The notes under the pieces were generated by a model. That model worked only from the letters and a program-made list of their open reading frames with translations, was not told the origin of the DNA and made no database searches. From Apteryx mantelli (Eukaryota; Chordata; Aves; Apterygiformes; Apterygidae), in assembly GCF_036417845.1 (NCBI RefSeq), contig NC_089981.1, forward strand, positions 80,269,268 to 80,333,267: a DNA stretch of 64,000 bases. Reading direction: 5' to 3'. Positions 13,881 through 26,600 of the stretch are shown piece by piece. Both the position numbers and the translations under genes were made by a program. How positions within the stretch are numbered: the first letter of the stretch is position 1; each line of letters begins with the position of its first letter.

Positions 13881-14203
13881 TCAGGGCAGCTGCCTGGCTC
13901 CCAGTTCCCCGGGTGGAAAAGAGCCCCAGAGCCCCGGTCCCGGCCCCCCGCTCCTAACTCCCGCCCGCCATCACGCGCCCGTCTCCCCCTCCGCTCCACA
14001 GCTCGCGCTTCCTCTTCCCGCGCCCCGCTCCGCCATTGGCCAGGAGCCGCGATGACGCAGAGGAGAAAGGCGGGCGTCGGCGGCTGCGGTTGGTCGATGT
14101 CGCCGTCGCCGCCTGGGGCTCGTGTCGCGCTTCCCTGCGGAGGGGGACGGGCGGGGGCGGTGCCGCTGCGGCGGCGGTTCCTCCCCCCCGCCCCGGGCCC
14201 GCG

Positions 14204-14321
14204 ATGCCGAAGCGCTCCTGCCCCTTCGGGGACGCGGCCCCGCTCCAGCTCAAGACCCGTGTGGGGCTGCGCGAGCTGAGCCGCGGGGTGCGGGGCGAGG
14301 AGTACCGGCGGGAGGTCTTCG
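14204..14321 (+). CDS. SIVA1: SIVA1 coding exon 1
   Basis: Encodes residues 1-39 plus the first base of codon 40. It opens with MPKRSCPF, conserved at the extreme N terminus of Siva proteins, which decides the start. The donor is TTCG|GTGAGG. The same frame is open upstream to at least 14036 but contains no ATG, so an N-terminal extension would need a non-AUG start and is not proposed. Confidence 0.95.
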
Positions 14322-15862
14322 GTGAGGGGGCGGGCGGAGGGGGGAGGGAGAGCGGGCGGGCGGGCAGGAAGTGCCGCGGCCCGCTGGGCCCGGCCTGCGC
14401 TCTCAGAGCTGCCCCAACCGTCTCTAACGGCCGTTCCAACCGCCGCCCCGCGCGGCGCCCCTTCCCTCGGCTCCGCGGCGCTTGCCGGAGCCGGCCCTAG
14501 CCCGGCGCGGCGCCCGTAGCTGCCTGTAACCTGCCTCTCCTCTCCCGCCGGCAGAGAGGACCAGGCGGCTGCTCTTCAGGGGCGCCCAGGCGTACATGGA
14601 GGGCGCCTGGCCCGCCGGCGCCCCGGGCACCTGCGCCGTCAGCCGCTCGCCGGAGCCGGGCGCAGAGGCCCAGGACACCCGCTCGGGGCGCCGCTGGAGC
14701 GGGCAGCTGCTCATCGGCTACGACGGGAAACTGCTGCGGCGCTCAGCGGCCATGGAAAAGGGTGAGTGGCCCCTCCGTGGCCAGGAGTCCTGTGCTGCCC
14801 TGTGCCGTTGGGTGAGCAAGGCCTGCAGGCCCAGGGAGAGGGGTTCCCTCTGTAGGTTTTCTTTTTTTTAATAGTTTTTTAACAGTTTAGAAACTGTTGC
14901 TACAATGGTGTATGTATGATTTGTGCAATAATACAGCAGTCTTGTTATTGAAGGGGGGGAAAAACAAAGCTGTAAGTGAGCCCTGTGCTATTGTCTGCAA
15001 TTGTGTTCTTCAAAATGCTACTCACTGCAGCTGTAGTGCTGAGGGGAGGTAGCATGCTCTTGCTTGTCTTATAGAACTTTTAGATACTTTTTCAACTTCT
15101 CTGTTTTGCTGTAAAGTGCATCTACTCTCAATTGCATCTTTTCCAAGCAGTTCCACCAGTGGGAGTTTCCAAAGCCTGTTCCTCATGCATAAGAACGGCT
15201 GATGTCAAGGAAGCGTGTACACAGTGCGACCAGTTCATATGCCAGAACTGCAGCAGGCTCTGCAGCTCCTGTAACACAGTTACCTGCTCTTTGTGCTCGA
15301 TTATTGAGTAAGTGCCTAACGAACCTTTCAGGCTTTTTTTAGTTACATATGCCCTGATAATTGGCTTTAGCATATGAAGACCCAACAGATATCTAGCTCA
15401 TCCACCTAATGGATTTGAATACTTCTCAGGTTTACTACAGCTAATTCAATGTATCTGAGACACAGAAAATAAAATGCCTTTGTGAAGTAAACTGATCAAT
15501 CTTAGTGTAAGTCTAAATCAGTTTCTCACTTAAATGTTCTAGGAGACAAACAATTCCTCTTGATTTCCTGCTAGCAATATAGTATGCTGGCTGATGATGA
15601 ATCAATACATGAAGTAATTTTGAAGGTTTTTTTGCCCTCATTGTTAATAGCTCTGTAATATAAAGGAATATTGTGAGTGTTGTGTGGGAGTCCAGTGGTT
15701 ACAATTGATAGTAGAAAAGGAGGATATTCTTTGTTATGATCCAGAAGCCCTAGACACTCTATTGACTTTGTTTTTTTGTTTTTGTTTTTTGCTTTTTTCC
15801 CTAGTTACAGTGATGTTGGTGAACAAGTTCTCTGCAATGGTTGTTCAATATTTCAAGTCTGA
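14204..15862 (+). CDS. SIVA1: Apoptosis regulatory protein Siva (complete, 4 exons)
   Basis: Joined exons 14204-14321, 14555-14761, 15151-15307 and 15805-15862 give 540 bases, or 179 residues plus stop (human about 175). Every junction is GT-AG and phases match. The N terminus [17 protein letters not shown] is the family hallmark and fixes the ATG. Residues about 20-55 carry RELSRGV and [11 protein letters not shown], the amphipathic helix region known in the family to contact BCL-XL. The C terminus holds six CxxC pairs (residues 118-121, 131-134, 139-142, 146-149, 154-157, 171-174), a zinc-binding cysteine-rich domain. Siva binds the tail of CD27 and related TNF receptors, promotes mitochondrial apoptosis, and is a p53/E2F1 target linked to ARF-MDM2 control. 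The middle (about 58-90) is diverged and proline/glycine-rich. AKT1 follows tail to tail. Confidence 0.96.
14555..14761 (+). CDS. SIVA1: SIVA1 coding exon 2
   Basis: Acceptor CCGGCAG|AGAGGACC, donor AAGG|GTGAGT. Encodes residues 40-108. It starts with [19 protein letters not shown], matching the conserved Siva helix, and ends with [15 protein letters not shown], equivalent to the human GQMLIGPDGRLIRS. The intervening 30 residues are poorly conserved. In mammals this exon is the one skipped to make the short Siva-2 form. Its length (207 bases, a multiple of three) would also permit in-frame skipping here. Confidence 0.94.
15151..15307 (+). CDS. SIVA1: SIVA1 coding exon 3 (cysteine-rich)
   Basis: Acceptor CCAAGCAG|TTCCACC, donor ATTGA|GTAAGT. 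Encodes residues 109-160 and two bases of codon 161. It carries ten cysteines arranged as CSSC, CTQC, CQNC, CSSC and CSLC, five of the six CxxC pairs of the C-terminal zinc-binding domain. Confidence 0.95.
15805..15862 (+). CDS. SIVA1: SIVA1 coding exon 4 (terminal)
   Basis: The acceptor is a strong pyrimidine tract ending CCCTAG. Encodes residues 161-179 and the TGA stop at 15860-15862. It supplies the last CxxC pair (CNGC, residues 171-174) and the C-terminal SIFQV, in place of the human AMFET. Confidence 0.95.
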
Positions 15863-16040
15863 AACTTGATGAAATATTCCTTATGGCTAAAATGTCCATA
15901 AATTTCATGAAGTCTCCTCTTTGTGGCTGGTCAATTAATACTTTTAGCATGTGAATTAATTATGGAATTTCTGTGTTTTATATCCTTTTATGTACTTTTT
16001 AATATTGTAGCTAAATAAACTTTTATATTTTGAAGATTTA
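15863..16040 (+). terminator. SIVA1: SIVA1 3' UTR and polyadenylation site
   Basis: A short AT-rich 3' UTR with a canonical AATAAA at 16014-16019, about 150 bases after the stop. T-rich sequence follows (16021-16060), as expected downstream of a cleavage site. The cleavage position at about 16035 is an estimate. Confidence 0.8.
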
Positions 16041-19000
16041 TAGATTATTTTGAGTCAACTTTCTGGTAGGTGATATGTCTATCTGAAAGGTGGTCCTCTT
16101 GTTCTGGATTTTATAATATAAGGATTATCAGCCAAAAACATCTCTTCACTGTCTCTCCACTTGTTGCTCATGTCAGGACACTCTTTTTTTGGGTTGGAAT
16201 AGAAACCAGAAGTTCCTGTTGTGCTTTCATGTAAGTATAGATCTTTTCTAGACACACAGCCTTTTGTTCATGAGCTAACTGGGACAGCTGCTCAAGCCTA
16301 AAGGTTTTCTGAAAAAGAGAACTTGCTGATTTCTATATTAATTTTTATAAACTTTCACAAACATCTTATGGTTACAAACAGCTTGAATATTTTGATTGTT
16401 CTTTCCGTAATAACTTTGATGTAGAAGGAGCACTGATGCATCAGCCTTTGAGCAAAAAAGCTTTATTCAACAGTTAAGCGTTAAAGATGAATTTTGCTGG
16501 ACCCTCCTTGCAAGGTCTCTTTATTAAAAAGCAGCATATTTGTATAACTTTGTATTTTTCTGAGTATGCTTTCAAAAATAGCTCATGAAGTGGTCTGAAA
16601 AATAGTCAGCACCTTTGCTCAAAAATACATCTCCACAAACCAGCTCAGTTCTCGATGTCCCTTCAGATCTTATTGCAGAGACCAGTTTGCGTAGTATTTT
16701 TTCATCCTGTAGGAATAGGAGTGAAACTATCATATATGGGCTACTGGAAAGCCCCTCAAGGTAACTTTTATTTGCTACTTTACTGTGTTTAATAAAAAAA
16801 AAAAAAAAAAAAAAAGCTCTTTACCTTAAGAAAATAATGACTCAAATAGCTGACTTTAAATTGTAGGAAAAAGATGGGGGGGTAAGGTGGCAAGGCTCTA
16901 ATGGCACTCATAGCTGAAGCTCCATTTCCTAAGTTATTTGCTCTGATTTCCCAAAGCAAACTCTACTGGTCATGCTTCCCAGTCTTCTCAACTAAAATTA
17001 TGTTTTGTATTAAATAACTTATTCTTACCCTTCACGCATTAAATTTGCAGAAATTACCTCTTTAGAGGAATGACTCTTGTAATGCTAGCTCAGTTGAGAG
17101 GCTTATTTCTCACTTGTAGGAATGCATCTTAATCCTTTCTATTTAACAAGCTGCTGCAAGCATACTACGTATTTTCAGAATTTCAGAATAAGTATTGCAA
17201 CTGACTGAACAGAATAGTAATACTTTAACAGAGGGTGGGATGATACCCATTGCTGAATAGCAACACTTCGTAGTTGCAGATTGCTTGGCTTTGGATGCAT
17301 CAGGCACAACTGGGTGCAGGATGACACGATTTCAGGCCTAGTGTAATACCTTGCAAAACAAACTAGAGACACTTTAAAAGTGTTTGTGCCCTTTAGGGTA
17401 TCCTAGGTGGGTTGCTTTACTACTGAGTCAACCATTTGTATGTCATCACAGCCTACCTGACGTGCTCTGGTTTGTTTCCCTGTTTCGCCTACTTTGTAGC
17501 CAGTTAGAAGGGGGAGTTTACTACTACTTACTGCAGTAGCTGAAAGACTTGATTTTGAGCAGTTGCAAAATATATCTTGTCCCCACCCCCCCAAAACAAA
17601 CAAGCAAAAAATCTACATGAGAAATTTTGAGTAAGTAAATTGGGTGAGCTAGCACTAAAAATTGTCAGTGTGTGCAGTAATTTCAAAGTATTGGCTATCT
17701 TTTTCAAAACTACGATAGATTAAGACAGGATGACGGCACAACCTGGTTACCAAGTATCATAGGGCAGGTAAAAACATTGTTTCTATGGTAAGCAGTTTAA
17801 AACGTAAAGCTGAGCTTTTTGAATGGGAAACATCCCTAGGTTACTGTGTTTAAATGTTACTTTTGGGAACAAATTTCAAAGTTTGTTTGTGTTTCATTTG
17901 AAGCAGTAAATGGAAATGTCTTTCAGCTAGGTTTATTTTGCAAGCTGAAACCTTTCAGTATGTATCTGCTTTTCCTCATTCTCCCCTGAGGGTGAGAAAC
18001 TGAAAATACTGTTTTGCTTCCAGGCTCCTGGAGAGATGAGGCAGGTTGTTTACAAATGTTTCAAAGTAGCTGATAGATATGTTTTTGGCTCATTTAGACA
18101 ATGCTGTATTTCATAGAAAGCTGTGTTCTGTAAACAATGATATGGTTTTCTTGGCTTAAATTTCTTATTTATTATCCTCTAGCCAGCCCCTTTGAAAAAG
18201 GCTTGCTCACTAGGGCAGACACCTTATGCAGAATAAAGAGTTAGAAGAAAAAACATGAGGGAGAATCAGGATGGAAATGGTTAGAGGCTAGGGTGGGTAG
18301 AACAGGAAAATCACAGAATAGTACAGAAAACTTCTACATTGGGATGGTGCATCATACACATAAGTGTTGTTTTGTTTTTTTTTAATGGTTACTAACTTTT
18401 TTGCTTCTCTGGATTCAGAAGATCTGAAAACTTTTTTTTTTTTATGTGCTTGGGTTTCAATCCCATTATTTGAAGAAAGCTCCTGCTCTAGTTCTGTAGT
18501 TTTTAAATGAAGAGTAGGAGGTAGGAAATGGGACTGTTTTTAAACCTTTTTATATTGCCTACAGAAAAACCTGTAAAAGGGAAGAGTCTTCAAGTGAGAG
18601 GTCCAAAGCTTTTCCCTTTGTCTTGTTAACTCCTATTCAAAAGGCCCTGTCCATTGTCACTGGTCACAGAGCTGTGCACTGTGTACTCTTAGAACTGCGT
18701 ATTGGAGCTAGAGAAGTTGTCTGTTTTATTAAATAAGCAGGATTTCTTTTTTTGTTGTGCTTTGTTCTATTGTTATTAATATATATTCTTCCCCTCCTCT
18801 TTAGTGCAAGGTGTCAGAAAATCAAAGTTTGGATAGGCTTCAGAGGGAAGCTCTGAGGAGCTAGCATATTGACGGGTGAAGATATCCTACAGTAATGATT
18901 TTGCAGATGGATAGCAAACTTCTTCTGAGGCCTGGTGAAAGTACTGGTGAAGGAAATCTTGAAGAGTACAGTTTTTGTCTACAAAGAAAGCAAGCTGATC

Positions 19001-22000
19001 TGATCAGGATAAAATTTCCTCTAAGTCTAATATGTCAGTGAGTGTTAGAAATACATGACTTGAGAGATTCCAGATTTTCTCTTAAGAGCAATCTAAGGTG
19101 GTAAATTGCTTCAGTAGTCTCTGATGTCTACAATCTGCATTAGAACAAAAACATCCAATACTATGAAGAACTTCACTGAAAAGATTACATAAATTTGAGA
19201 AATTTCCTTTAACTGCATGTGTCTGTGACACACATCCCTTATAGCAGTGCTGTGATCATGACGGGTAGATCCAATTTGGTGGGTATGCAGATAACCTCAG
19301 TCCTATGCAAACAGTAAGCAATTCTTGTATGTTAATTGGAGCAGATCAACAGTCTATTTGCTTTCCAAGACAAAAGATGATTTCCACAGCTGGTCTAGAC
19401 ACCCTTAAAAACAAACAAAAAAAACCAAAAAAAACCCCCACCTTCTACCAGGACTTGCAAATCTGACCAGTGCCCTTGTGTGATTAGTACCTCTTTTATT
19501 TAATACAGCCAACACCTAACTGTGAGAAGCCTCTTCCCCTCCTTTGGCTGTGAGTCAGAGTCCAAATGGATAGGAGGCTGAAACCAATTTATGACCTTTC
19601 TTTTCTTTCTGGGCAGATGATAACTAGGTGCAGCTGGACTTTTATTTCAGGGCATAAAAATGAAGTTATTTAGGTGTAAGTAAAGGATGATCCCTTTTTT
19701 TCTTTATGAATATGGATAAGACATTTTTGCTTGGTCTGTGCCATGAGATACTAAAAAATGGCAGAAATCTAGAAATGTTTTAAATCCTCTGAGTCTTTTC
19801 TGAGTGTATGCAGCCCAAAAGTAGAAATGGAAACAGTATCTTTGTCCTCAGTTTCTCAGCTCTGATTCTTTTGAAACCTGGCAACTAGCCTCTAAGTGAA
19901 TTGGTAAGACAATAACAAATGCCAGCACTATGCAAATAATACATACTTTCCTCTTTCACCACACAGAACCATACTAGTAGTAGCATGATTGTTGTGTGTT
20001 TTGACAAGATCAAACTGTGGATAAAAATTAAATCCTAGCAAAACTTAATTGATATTAAACTCCCACCTACACTGTATGTGTACAAGCTTACATATACTGC
20101 TCCTTTGTAATTTCTGGTTGCTTATAATATTGCTTCATCATGACAGATGGCATTGTCTCTTAGTTATTTGTACCTTCTTTACCTCTCAGCAAGATTCCCA
20201 TAGTGTGGAGTACCTAGGCATGAAGTCTTCAGTGCTTAGGAAACTCCAGATAATACAGAGAATGGCAGTATGTCTCCATAGATTATTCTGTGTACATCAA
20301 GCCTGTCCTCTCTTCTATACTGTGGTTTAACCATAGATTGTCAGACTAAGCTTAGATCCCAGCCTATTATAGAAATAGGATTGTTCTTTCAGGGAAAAAA
20401 CCCTCAAATCATCCAATAGAAGCCCTCTACCAATGGGTAGAACAAAAGTGCTGCAGCAGTGCAAAGATGGTATAGCCAAACTTTATAGCATAACTTTGGG
20501 TATTACTTGTTTGTAGATGTGAAATGTGTCCTCTGAGACATATGAAATGAGTGGGTTGGTGGGAGACTCTTCCAAGAGATCATCCTGTCTCCTGTAGGCT
20601 TTTTCTGTGAAAACAGATAAGACTAGGAAAAAAAAAAAACACCTGTTCCCTGATGTTTGGTTTCCTTATGCTTTTTCCACTTTCTTTAGGGTTTTTAATT
20701 ACTGACACTTACAGGGGAAGGTAGCAAAGCTTTGAACATTGTGTTATTGTTCATATTGAAGGAAATTGGTTATCCTATTAAAAGTAGCCAAGACACTTCA
20801 GAAAATATTAGTGTTTCTTTGGAAAATAAAAAGAAGCTATATAATTTTAAGACCAACATTGCTTGTGGATGGATAACTGGAAGAAAATTAATCGAAATGT
20901 TACTTTCTAATTTATATTAATAAAACTGCAATAGAGAAAGGCTGAAAGTGACTGGATATTCACTGTATATTTTGTAATATTTTAAAGACTATCACTTAGG
21001 AACATAACTTTTCTATCACTTTTCATTTTGCATAAATATTTTATTTCCAAAGATGCTCAAATGTTGTGCTTCTTATGGTTAACTTGCATTTTGAACTGCC
21101 ACCATTATAATATAAGTTACAGTACTAGCAAACATCATTATGTTTTTTTTTTTTTTTCTTAAAGCCTCAGCTCCTGAGTTTGAATGCTTATAGCTAGCAT
21201 TCTTAAGTACAGGTTTTTAGTTCTCGTCGTTGTGATTTCCATTAAAACCAGTGATCTCTGTAAGAGATAAGTAATATACTTAAAGATTTTGTGATTTCAG
21301 GATTTGCTTTAAAATTTAGGATTTATATATTTAACTGTATAATCTTACATAGTTTTGTTCAAATGTAATAGTTGAAATTAGAAACCCCATTCTCACTGGT
21401 TGTGCTGTTTATTTTTGTAGGCAATTAATATTTTCCCGTTTCTTCTTTCTTTGATAGAAATAGAGTTGCAGGTAGTGGGCCAGATGTCCACTTGATAAAC
21501 CTGCACACCAATACAAAGATCTATGTAGATGTGTCAGGCAGTATCCTGATCTGCTCTCCATATATATGCCTTTAAATTTATACTGGAGTTTCAAAAAATG
21601 CCAGAGGCTCCCTGTACAGAAGTCCATTTTAATCTGATTAGAGAATTAGGATGAATGGTTGTATTTTATCTTTTTAAGTTTTTAGAAGGAATCCACATAC
21701 CTAATAGCAAATACCTACATTTAGTTTCATGTTATATCCACAAGGTGGCATCACTATGTTAGTTTTGCATAGATTCTCACCTATGTTCTTAGATTATTGT
21801 TAAATCACATAGCTTGATTGATACGGTCATAATTGAGCTACTTTTTTTAGTTTGTTTAAAAAAGAAAAAAAGAAACCTAGTTTGTAGGTCCAAAACAAAT
21901 GTTTCCATACTTTAAAAAGTATATCAATAGAATTATTTATCCAAAATACTTGTAGTCTGTATAAAACATAGCCTGAAATTCAAAATGGAACTTTTTGCTG

Positions 22001-22274
22001 TCTGCGAAGAGAAAAGAAAAATGTAAATCACGTGCATAACATTAAAGTAAATTTTAAAGAAACATTAATTTGACCTAAGGTATCAGTAACATAAATGAAC
22101 ATATTTATATGCCAGGTAACACATAGGTTACATTGTTCTTTCCTTTTAAAAACATATTGCATTGCCCTCCACAATTTGTTGCATTAAATTAGCATATTTC
22201 ACATCTTTATGAGAAGTAACTTTGACGTGCTAGTATAGGGGTTGTTATGCCCACAGTAGAATTTGGGGGGGGAT
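16041..22274. other. Intergenic AT-rich DNA between SIVA1 and AKT1
   Basis: No coding region recognised. Frames are 93 codons or shorter with no family resemblance. It holds a 22-base A run (16794-16815), an A/C-rich stretch (about 19407-19441), T runs near 18430 and 21145, and a G9 run just before the CR1 at 22264-22272. Any conserved regulatory elements would need cross-species alignment. Confidence 0.55.
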
Positions 22275-23685
22275 TTTCAAAGCTACCTAAAGGTGCTGAG
22301 GAAGCAGGCTAATATCACTACCAGGCTGCTGTCTGTCATCTTTGAAAGGTTGTGGCAAATGGGGAAAGTTCCTGATGATTGGGTAAAGGTGAGTGTCTTG
22401 CCCTTCTTCAAAGATGCCAGTCTGAGGAACTACAGACTGGTCGGCCTAACCTCAGTCTGCAGGAAGATTACAGAGCAAATCTTCACAAAAGCTATGTTCA
22501 ATGCAAGAATGTGTTTGGGAGCAGCCAGTGTGGATTTATGAAGAGCCAGTCATGCCTGACCAACCTGATGGCCTTCTGTGATGGGAGGAGAGCAGAAGAT
22601 ATCATTTACCTTGACTTTAGCAAGGCTTTCAACTCAGTTCCCCCAAGTACTCTTGTAGAATCTGTACTGGAGAGGTATGGTTTGGACAAATAAACTACAA
22701 GGTGGATAGAAAATTCACTGGATTTCCAGGTTCAAAGATCTTTGATTGGCAGTACAAAATCCAACTGGCAGCTGGTTACTAGTGGCCTTCCTCAGGGGTT
22801 GTTACTGGAACTGATACTATCTAAGGTCTTCACTAATAATTGGGATGATGGAACAGAAGAGTCCTTAGCAAGCTCCTGGATGACAGCAGATTGGAGGCAG
22901 TGGTTGATACTTGAATGGTGACAGCTGGAGCCTCAAAAAGCTGGAGAAATGGGCTGACAGGAGCCTCCTGAAATTCCGTAAAGGTAGTGCAAGGTACTGC
23001 ATCTGCGACAGAGTAACTCCATCCTACAGCACAGGCTGATTAGAAAAGCTTTTCAAGGAAGGAGCTGGTGGGCAAGGTGCATGTGAGTCAGCAGTGTGTC
23101 TGCTATGACAAAGGTTAACCATGTCGGGCTTTTGCAAGAGCATAAGCAGGAGATCTAGGGAAGTGATTCTTTCTTTCCATCACTCATGATACTGCATCTG
23201 AAGCACTGTGTCCACTTTGGGGCTCCCCAGGACAAGAAAGCTATTGGTGTGAGTGAGTCCAGGGAAAGGGATGTGCAAGGAGAGGTTGAGAGAACTGTGT
23301 TTGATCAGCCTGGAGAAGGCAAGGCTGAGGGGAGATCTAATTTTTGTCTTCTGTCACCTAAAGAGGTATGTTAAAAGGAGATATAAGCCAGTCTCTTTCC
23401 AGAGATTCACAATGGAAGGACAGGGGGCAGCAGATATAAGTTATTGCAAGGGAGGTCCTATTAGATATAAGGAAAATATTCTTTATTGTAAGAGGGTTTA
23501 AGCATTGGAAGAGGCTAGCTGCAGAGGTATTTGAGAGTCCATCCTTGGAACTAATCCAGATCCCATGGAAAATGTCCTGAACCTCCTGAAATAACTTCAA
23601 ATTTAGCTTTGCCTTGAGCAGGGGGTTGGACCTAATAACTTTCAGATATTTCCAACCTGAAGATTTTACGATTTTCTTTGAGGTA
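22275..23685 (+). mobile_element. CR1 LINE, 5'-truncated, with reverse-transcriptase remnant
   Basis: About 1.4 kb of an avian CR1 element in sense orientation. The translated 5' part contains LRNYRLVGLTSVCRKITEQI (RT fingers) and IIYLDFSKAFNSVPPSTLVE (RT motif A), split by frameshifts. A block at about 22790 corresponds to the VPQG motif region (CCTCAGGGGTT). The 3' UTR part has the usual CR1 phrases GTGTCCACTTTGGGGCTCCC and GGTTGGACCTAATAAC. The terminal 8-bp repeats (ATTCTGTG type) are degraded to ATTTTACGATTTTC at the right end. Stops and frameshifts make it non-functional. Left-end truncation is normal for CR1. Confidence 0.88.
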
Positions 23686-26600
23686 TAAAGCTGAGTCTTC
23701 ATGTATTCCCTGTGGTGTTTTTGAAAATTTACAAGCTTATGGTACTCTTAAAACTCATCAACACTTGTGACCTGCTCTATTCTTCTACTGTTCTCCTAAG
23801 CTTTGACTACTGACCACTGCTAGAAATAAGGAACTGGTAAATAGATATGTGGTCTGAGAATGTTCATTCTTGCATAATGTTTATGCTGATAGAACTAATC
23901 ATACGATGAAACTTAAGCATATCCTTAAGTGTTCGGCTGGGTTGTGCTGTAGAGTGCAGCACTTTGCAGGATATAGATCCAAGAGCCTAAAGAAATAATT
24001 AAATTTTTAACCAAGTAGCTTACATGGAAATGTTAACGTACTTTTATGTATCTATCTCAGGCTCAGTGAGGTTTCACTTTAGGAGCTTGATTCTCCCACA
24101 CTTTCTTGCACTGAGTAATATCTCACTAAATGAGTAATCTGATTGTTCTGATTTCTCTTTCCATGATATCGAGGTTATTTACTGCCACAAATTAGATTTA
24201 AAATATTTTTAAACTGAGTAAAAACAAGCTAAGAAACCTGGAACTGTAGTCATTTTGGTTGAACATTACTAATTTTCATGGTCTCTTCAAAAGCTTGTTA
24301 AAAGAAGAAAGCCAATGTGCTCAATATTTCCTTCATTCCTTGTTTCATTTTTTTCTGAGCAGTTTAACTCAAGGTTGTTCTAAAAGTCGTCCTTTCTCTG
24401 AAAATGAGAGAAATTTGTTGGGGGTGGTTACCTGTATCATCACTTGCACAGCTGGTTTGACACCTGTGTATTTATATGGTCCAGGTTTTCACATGAATGC
24501 AACACCTTTCTTATTCAGCAATCACTTGGTGTAAAGAAGTTCTACAGAAAACTGATTCATTTGTGTGTGAGCTCAACTACCACCACTGTTCAATATAAGC
24601 TTCTCTAACTTCTGAAAATATCTTTGAGTGCTTCCTGACTTGTTTTGTTCCTAGCCTACTGAGTGCATTGTCTTAGTGAGACCAAGAACTAGAAGTTACT
24701 GAAACCAAATTAGAGGGACTTTCATTCCCCACTATTACAATTCTCCCACTCTATTTACGCCATGCACTCGCATATGTTCACTTACTGGGAGATAGATAGA
24801 ATTATTACTATAAACCCACAACCTTCTTCATTTATCTTTTCCTGACTTTCTCTTCCTTCTGTGCTGGTATGACCATGGCTTGTGCACTTCTGTCCACCTT
24901 AACGCTAACAAATGTTCCATTAGTTGCTGAAATGCTGTCCCTTGCTCTGATGAAGAAATGATCCAAGCTCATGATGCTGTCCCTTCATTGCTGCTGATGC
25001 TTGCAATCATCTACTGCAAAGTGATGCAATCTGTTGTGGTTCCCTCATCTTTTCCTTGGTGCCAGGTGTTGTCTTTGGTTGTGTTTTACAGAACAAATAC
25101 AGCTTAATGTGCAAGAGTTGGGGCTTTGAGCTTCACCTGAAATTTCTGTAACTTAAATTTCTTAGGTAGTTTCCTCTGTCCAAATTAAATGAAAACTTTC
25201 ATGAGTCCTTCAGACACACATTGTCAGAAAAAAGACTACGTTTTAATGTTGTTAGTGGCCTACATCACTTGCAGATGGAAACTAGTTCAAATCTCTACAT
25301 TTGTTCTCTGTATTTTCTGGAGAGATTCAGTTCTTGCAGGGCTTTTAACTTTATTTCTCCACTCAGAATATTTTCTCAGTTTGCTTAACTCGTGCTACCA
25401 TCTGTTGTTCCGTAACTACTCAGAGCCAAGACGTCTGATGAAGATCTGAGTTCTCTTAGATCAGCACTTGGCACCAGAATCTTTTTCACCACCCAGCAAG
25501 CAGTTCCAACAGCTGCATGCATGAATCACTTAAGTTATAGTACCCTGCAGCACTCGGTAAGAATGGTTTTTGACAATCTGGTCATATGCCACACAAGCAA
25601 AAATGCTATGAAATGAGCTTCTTGGATGGTGTGACATAAATTGAAGATCATTATTTTGATACTTATTTTAATATAATGTACTCCAAAGTTTCATTATTGT
25701 TCAGAAAGCTTTGGCAAGAGCCAGAAGGTCCCACATAAGGACTTATCGTTAGTTACTAAAGAACTTTGGTAGGTCAGGGTTTTTTTGTTTGTTTATGTAT
25801 TATAGCAAACTATTCTGACATGTTCCCTATGGTATTTCATATTACTGAGACAATTTGCCCCAGCAGCAGAACCTCTCTTCACATGCTCTTGAGTCAGTCT
25901 ATATTTAAACCTGTCTCCACCAGTATTTTGTTTCAGTTGTTTTAGTCTGGTTTGCTTAGCTGTGCATACATTCTTTATTATGATGTTCTATGTTTGAGAG
26001 ATTTGCTATCATTTATTGCTCTTCTTGCAAATGTTACTAAAACCTCATTTCATTCAGAGTTTAGCAAGATGCAAGAGCATTTCTTTAAGAGTTGCAAGAG
26101 GATGGCGTGGATTCCTTGTTGGCTTCGTAGCAGTTAGCTGACTGCACTAACCCAAAGCCCAGAGGACTGACTTGTCAGCTAGTGTAAATCAGCCTAGTGT
26201 CATTGAGCAAATGGAGCTATGCAGATGAGGATCTGATCCTGTATACAATTTGTGTTATGCTCCAGTGTTGTCATTTGTTTAATGATAACCATTGGTTTGG
26301 CTGAATATTAAGCACAGGGCCATTCACAGAAGAATTTATGTAATCCATATGTTTGTATTTCAACATTTAACTGCCTAAATAAGGGGAGGGAAGGGAAGAC
26401 ACAATAGGGAGGTTATGTTGTCTTGGTTTTATTTTGAAGCAGTGTTTGCAGACTAGCTGGAGCCAAGCAGGGTAGCTACAGGATCCGATAGTAACATCCA
26501 GGAATTGGGTGTTGAAGCTTCTTGGGTGATTTCCATGAAGCTGCCTGGCAGGACTTCCCCACAGTTCCTCTTGGAAAATGAGATCAGTGGGTATCTAGGG

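Larger units (their letters stand above)
13880..14860. promoter_or_regulatory. SIVA1 promoter CpG island
   Basis: GC content and CpG density rise abruptly near 13,880 and fall back near 14,860, in contrast to AT-rich flanks. The island covers the SIVA1 5' UTR, exon 1, intron 1 and exon 2. It has an inverted CCAAT box (ATTGG, 14035-14039), a CRE/ATF-like TGACGCA 14 bases further on (14053-14059), and GC boxes such as GGGGGCGG (14153-14160). No TATA box is seen, as expected for a broad housekeeping-type promoter. The transcription start is not determinable, but is probably between about 14,040 and 14,190. The long frames on both strands here are composition artefacts. Confidence 0.75.

Noticed and set aside
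13706-14714. Long frames on the - strand over the SIVA1 promoter (up to 161 codons)
   Set aside because: They are low-complexity A/P/R/G-rich shadows of a CpG island and overlap the true SIVA1 exons in antisense.
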